This document shows, piece by piece, positions 7,230-8,110 of a stretch of DNA of 8,110 nucleotides. Location of the stretch: the NCBI GenBank assembly GCA_026986885.1, contig JALSNT010000540.1, forward strand, positions 1-8,110, in the 5' to 3' direction. This stretch comes from Desulfobulbaceae bacterium (GTDB taxonomy: Bacteria > Desulfobacterota > Desulfobulbia > Desulfobulbales > Desulfobulbaceae). The position numbers and the translations under genes are program-made. Within the stretch, counting starts at the first letter, position 1. Each line of letters begins with the position of its first letter. Under the pieces are notes generated by a model, which saw only the letters and a list, made by a program, of their open reading frames with translations, was not told the origin of the DNA and ran no database searches.

Positions 7230-7241
7230 ATTGTTCTGTGA

Positions 7242-7646
7242 TTATTTTTTTATCCAATTCTCAACTTTCAATCTTTCTATTATATCAAATTCTTTTGTAT
7301 TATTAGTGATTAGCGTTAAATCTTTGCTAATCGCATGGGCAGCAATTAACATATCAAGGGGGCCAATAACCTTACCTCTTTTTTCAAGCCGTGAACGTAT
7401 TTTCCCATATTCTTTTGATGCAATTTCATCATAAGATGAAATTTCAAATGGATAAAGAAACTCTTCTAATCGCGTAATATTTTGTTTAATTTTTTTACTT
7501 TTAAAAACTCCATAATGCAGTTCTGAGACCGAGATAGAAGATATACCAACTTCTCCAACATCTACATTCTTAAACTTATCCAATACTTCAGCAGGATGAT
7601 TATTCATAATATAAATGCATATATTTGTATCAATCAAATATCTCAT
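7242..7646 (-). CDS. vapC: VapC-type PIN-domain ribonuclease toxin
   Basis: This 134-residue protein has the length and motif order of VapC toxins, metal-dependent PIN-domain ribonucleases. Several members cleave the anticodon loop of initiator tRNA. The acidic active-site residues are visible: D6 (LIDTN), E42 (SVSELHYG) and D98 (GPLDMLIAAHA). The final conserved segment TNNTKEFD (114-121) supplies N115 and E119. No key residue is missing, so an active nuclease is expected. The start overlaps the upstream antitoxin gene by 17 bp, and AGAAGGA 4 nt before the ATG is a good Shine-Dalgarno. The gene is visibly more AT-rich than tamAB, which fits a horizontally acquired module. The exact RNA target cannot be read from the sequence. 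Confidence 0.92.
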   Translation of the reverse strand: MRYLIDTNICIYIMNNHPAEVLDKFKNVDVGEVGISSISVSELHYGVFKSKKIKQNITRLEEFLYPFEISSYDEIASKEYGKIRSRLEKRGKVIGPLDMLIAAHAISKDLTLITNNTKEFDIIERLKVENWIKK

Positions 7647-7878
7647 CCAATCCTTCTCTTTCCTGTTGTGCCTGAGGCTGATTTCGTTCAGTCATGAAAG
7701 GCTTTTTATATTTCTTTATATTTTTCTCCCATACATCCCATGCAGAGTTGTCTTTCGGGATTAAGAGTACCCCCTCTGGTGTTTTTTTGACAAACACCTC
7801 TGTACCTTCAAAGCGATATAACTTCGGTAAGCGTACAGCTTGGCTACGCCCATTAATAAATAATTTTGTTGTATCCAT
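7630..7878 (-). CDS. vapB: VapB-type AbrB/SpoVT-fold antitoxin
   Basis: This 82-residue protein is the expected partner of the downstream toxin. Residues 3-43 (TTKLFINGRSQAVRLPK onward to LLIPKD) are the swapped-hairpin AbrB/SpoVT DNA-binding domain typical of VapB. The charged C-terminal tail (about 45-82, ending GLDEIFD) is the part that normally wraps around the PIN toxin and blocks its active site. Antitoxin first, toxin second with overlapping ends is the usual order and allows coupled translation. A strong Shine-Dalgarno (TAAGGA) precedes the ATG. The VapBC complex normally represses its own promoter, and a palindrome at 7903-7915 is a candidate site. Confidence 0.9.
   Translation of the reverse strand: MDTTKLFINGRSQAVRLPKLYRFEGTEVFVKKTPEGVLLIPKDNSAWDVWEKNIKKYKKPFMTERNQPQAQQEREGLDEIFD
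7651..7657 (-). promoter_or_regulatory. Ribosome binding site of vapC
   Basis: The minus strand reads AGAAGGA, 4 nt before the vapC ATG and inside the end of the vapB coding sequence. It supports the ATG at 7646 as the toxin start. Confidence 0.6.
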
Positions 7879-7884
7879 AATGAT

Positions 7885-7890
7885 TCCTTA
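7885..7890 (-). promoter_or_regulatory. Ribosome binding site of vapB
   Basis: The minus strand reads TAAGGA, 6 nt before the vapB ATG at 7878. Complementarity to the 16S 3' end and the spacing are both good and fix the start. Confidence 0.65.
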
Positions 7891-7902
7891 CAATGAATTA
7901 CA

Positions 7903-7915
7903 ACCTGTCACAGGT
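7903..7915. promoter_or_regulatory. Perfect 6-1-6 palindrome, candidate VapBC operator
   Basis: ACCTGT-C-ACAGGT is an exact inverted repeat 24 bp upstream of the vapB ATG, where autoregulatory sites of toxin-antitoxin operons commonly lie. The assignment to VapB binding is inferred from position and symmetry. I could not define the matching -10 and -35 elements with confidence. Confidence 0.45.
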
Positions 7916-8110
7916 GAATAATGCTTTATTTTTCTATTCTAGTTTAGAAAAACAAATAGATAGGCGACACAATAGTTATTTGAATATATATCAAGGTAAA
8001 TATATTTTACACAGAACAGTGGATATTCTCGCAACAAAAAACTGCTCTTGGAAAAAGAACCGTCCGTAATATCCTAAGTTCATCATCAACAAAAAACCAT
8101 ATTTTTCTAA
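7916..8110. other. AT-rich right end without a recognised gene
   Basis: No convincing coding sequence is visible. Two modest inverted repeats occur: AATATAT/ATATATT (7983-7989, 8000-8006) and GGATATT/AATATCC (8021-8027, 8068-8074). A short minus-strand frame, open from the window edge to about 7997, has no recognisable product. The vapBC promoter should lie in the left part of this stretch. Confidence 0.5.

Larger units (their letters stand above)
7044..7241. other. Non-coding spacer between vapC and tamA
   Basis: This 198-bp interval lies between the vapC stop and the tamA start, with both genes on the minus strand. It contains the inverted-repeat unit at 7119-7229 and short internal repeats. 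I could not find a convincing sigma-70 promoter for tamA. Weak -35-like TTGCCG and AT-rich stretches exist at acceptable distances but do not pair well. Confidence 0.6.

Overview
The window reads as a chromosomal segment of a diderm (Gram-negative) bacterium, since it encodes an outer-membrane Omp85-family barrel (TamA) and its inner-membrane-anchored partner TamB. The first complete gene looks like a sulfide:quinone oxidoreductase, so a sulfur-metabolising proteobacterium or Desulfobacterota member is a reasonable guess. That placement is inference, because no rRNA or other marker gene is present.

Layout. Positions 2-103 hold the 3' end of an unrecognised gene on the + strand, possibly a transposase tail. 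Positions 104-517 are AT-rich and non-coding, with several inverted and direct repeats and a weak promoter. Positions 518-1819 (+) encode an SQR-like flavoprotein that keeps all three cysteines expected of that family. It converges on a two-gene minus-strand operon, tamA (7043-5286) then tamB (5289-1822). The two tam genes overlap by 4 bp (ATGA). The sqr and tamB stop codons are only 2 bp apart, and two stem-loops lie inside the last codons of tamB, just past the sqr stop. Positions 7044-7241 are non-coding and contain an imperfect 17/19-nt terminal inverted repeat that bounds a 111-bp unit. Positions 7878-7242 (minus) carry an AT-rich VapB-VapC toxin-antitoxin pair with overlapping genes, good ribosome binding sites and a 6-1-6 palindrome upstream that could be its operator. 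Positions 7916-8110 are AT-rich, and I see no gene there.

How the genes relate. TamA and TamB act together in envelope biogenesis. VapBC is a self-contained accessory module whose base composition differs from tamAB and which points towards tamA. The sqr-like gene is independent, on the opposite strand, and would feed electrons from sulfide into the quinone pool. No clearly novel multi-gene system is visible. The parts most worth a second look are the 111-bp inverted-repeat unit at 7119-7229, the stem-loops at the convergent junction, and the repeat cluster at 111-270.
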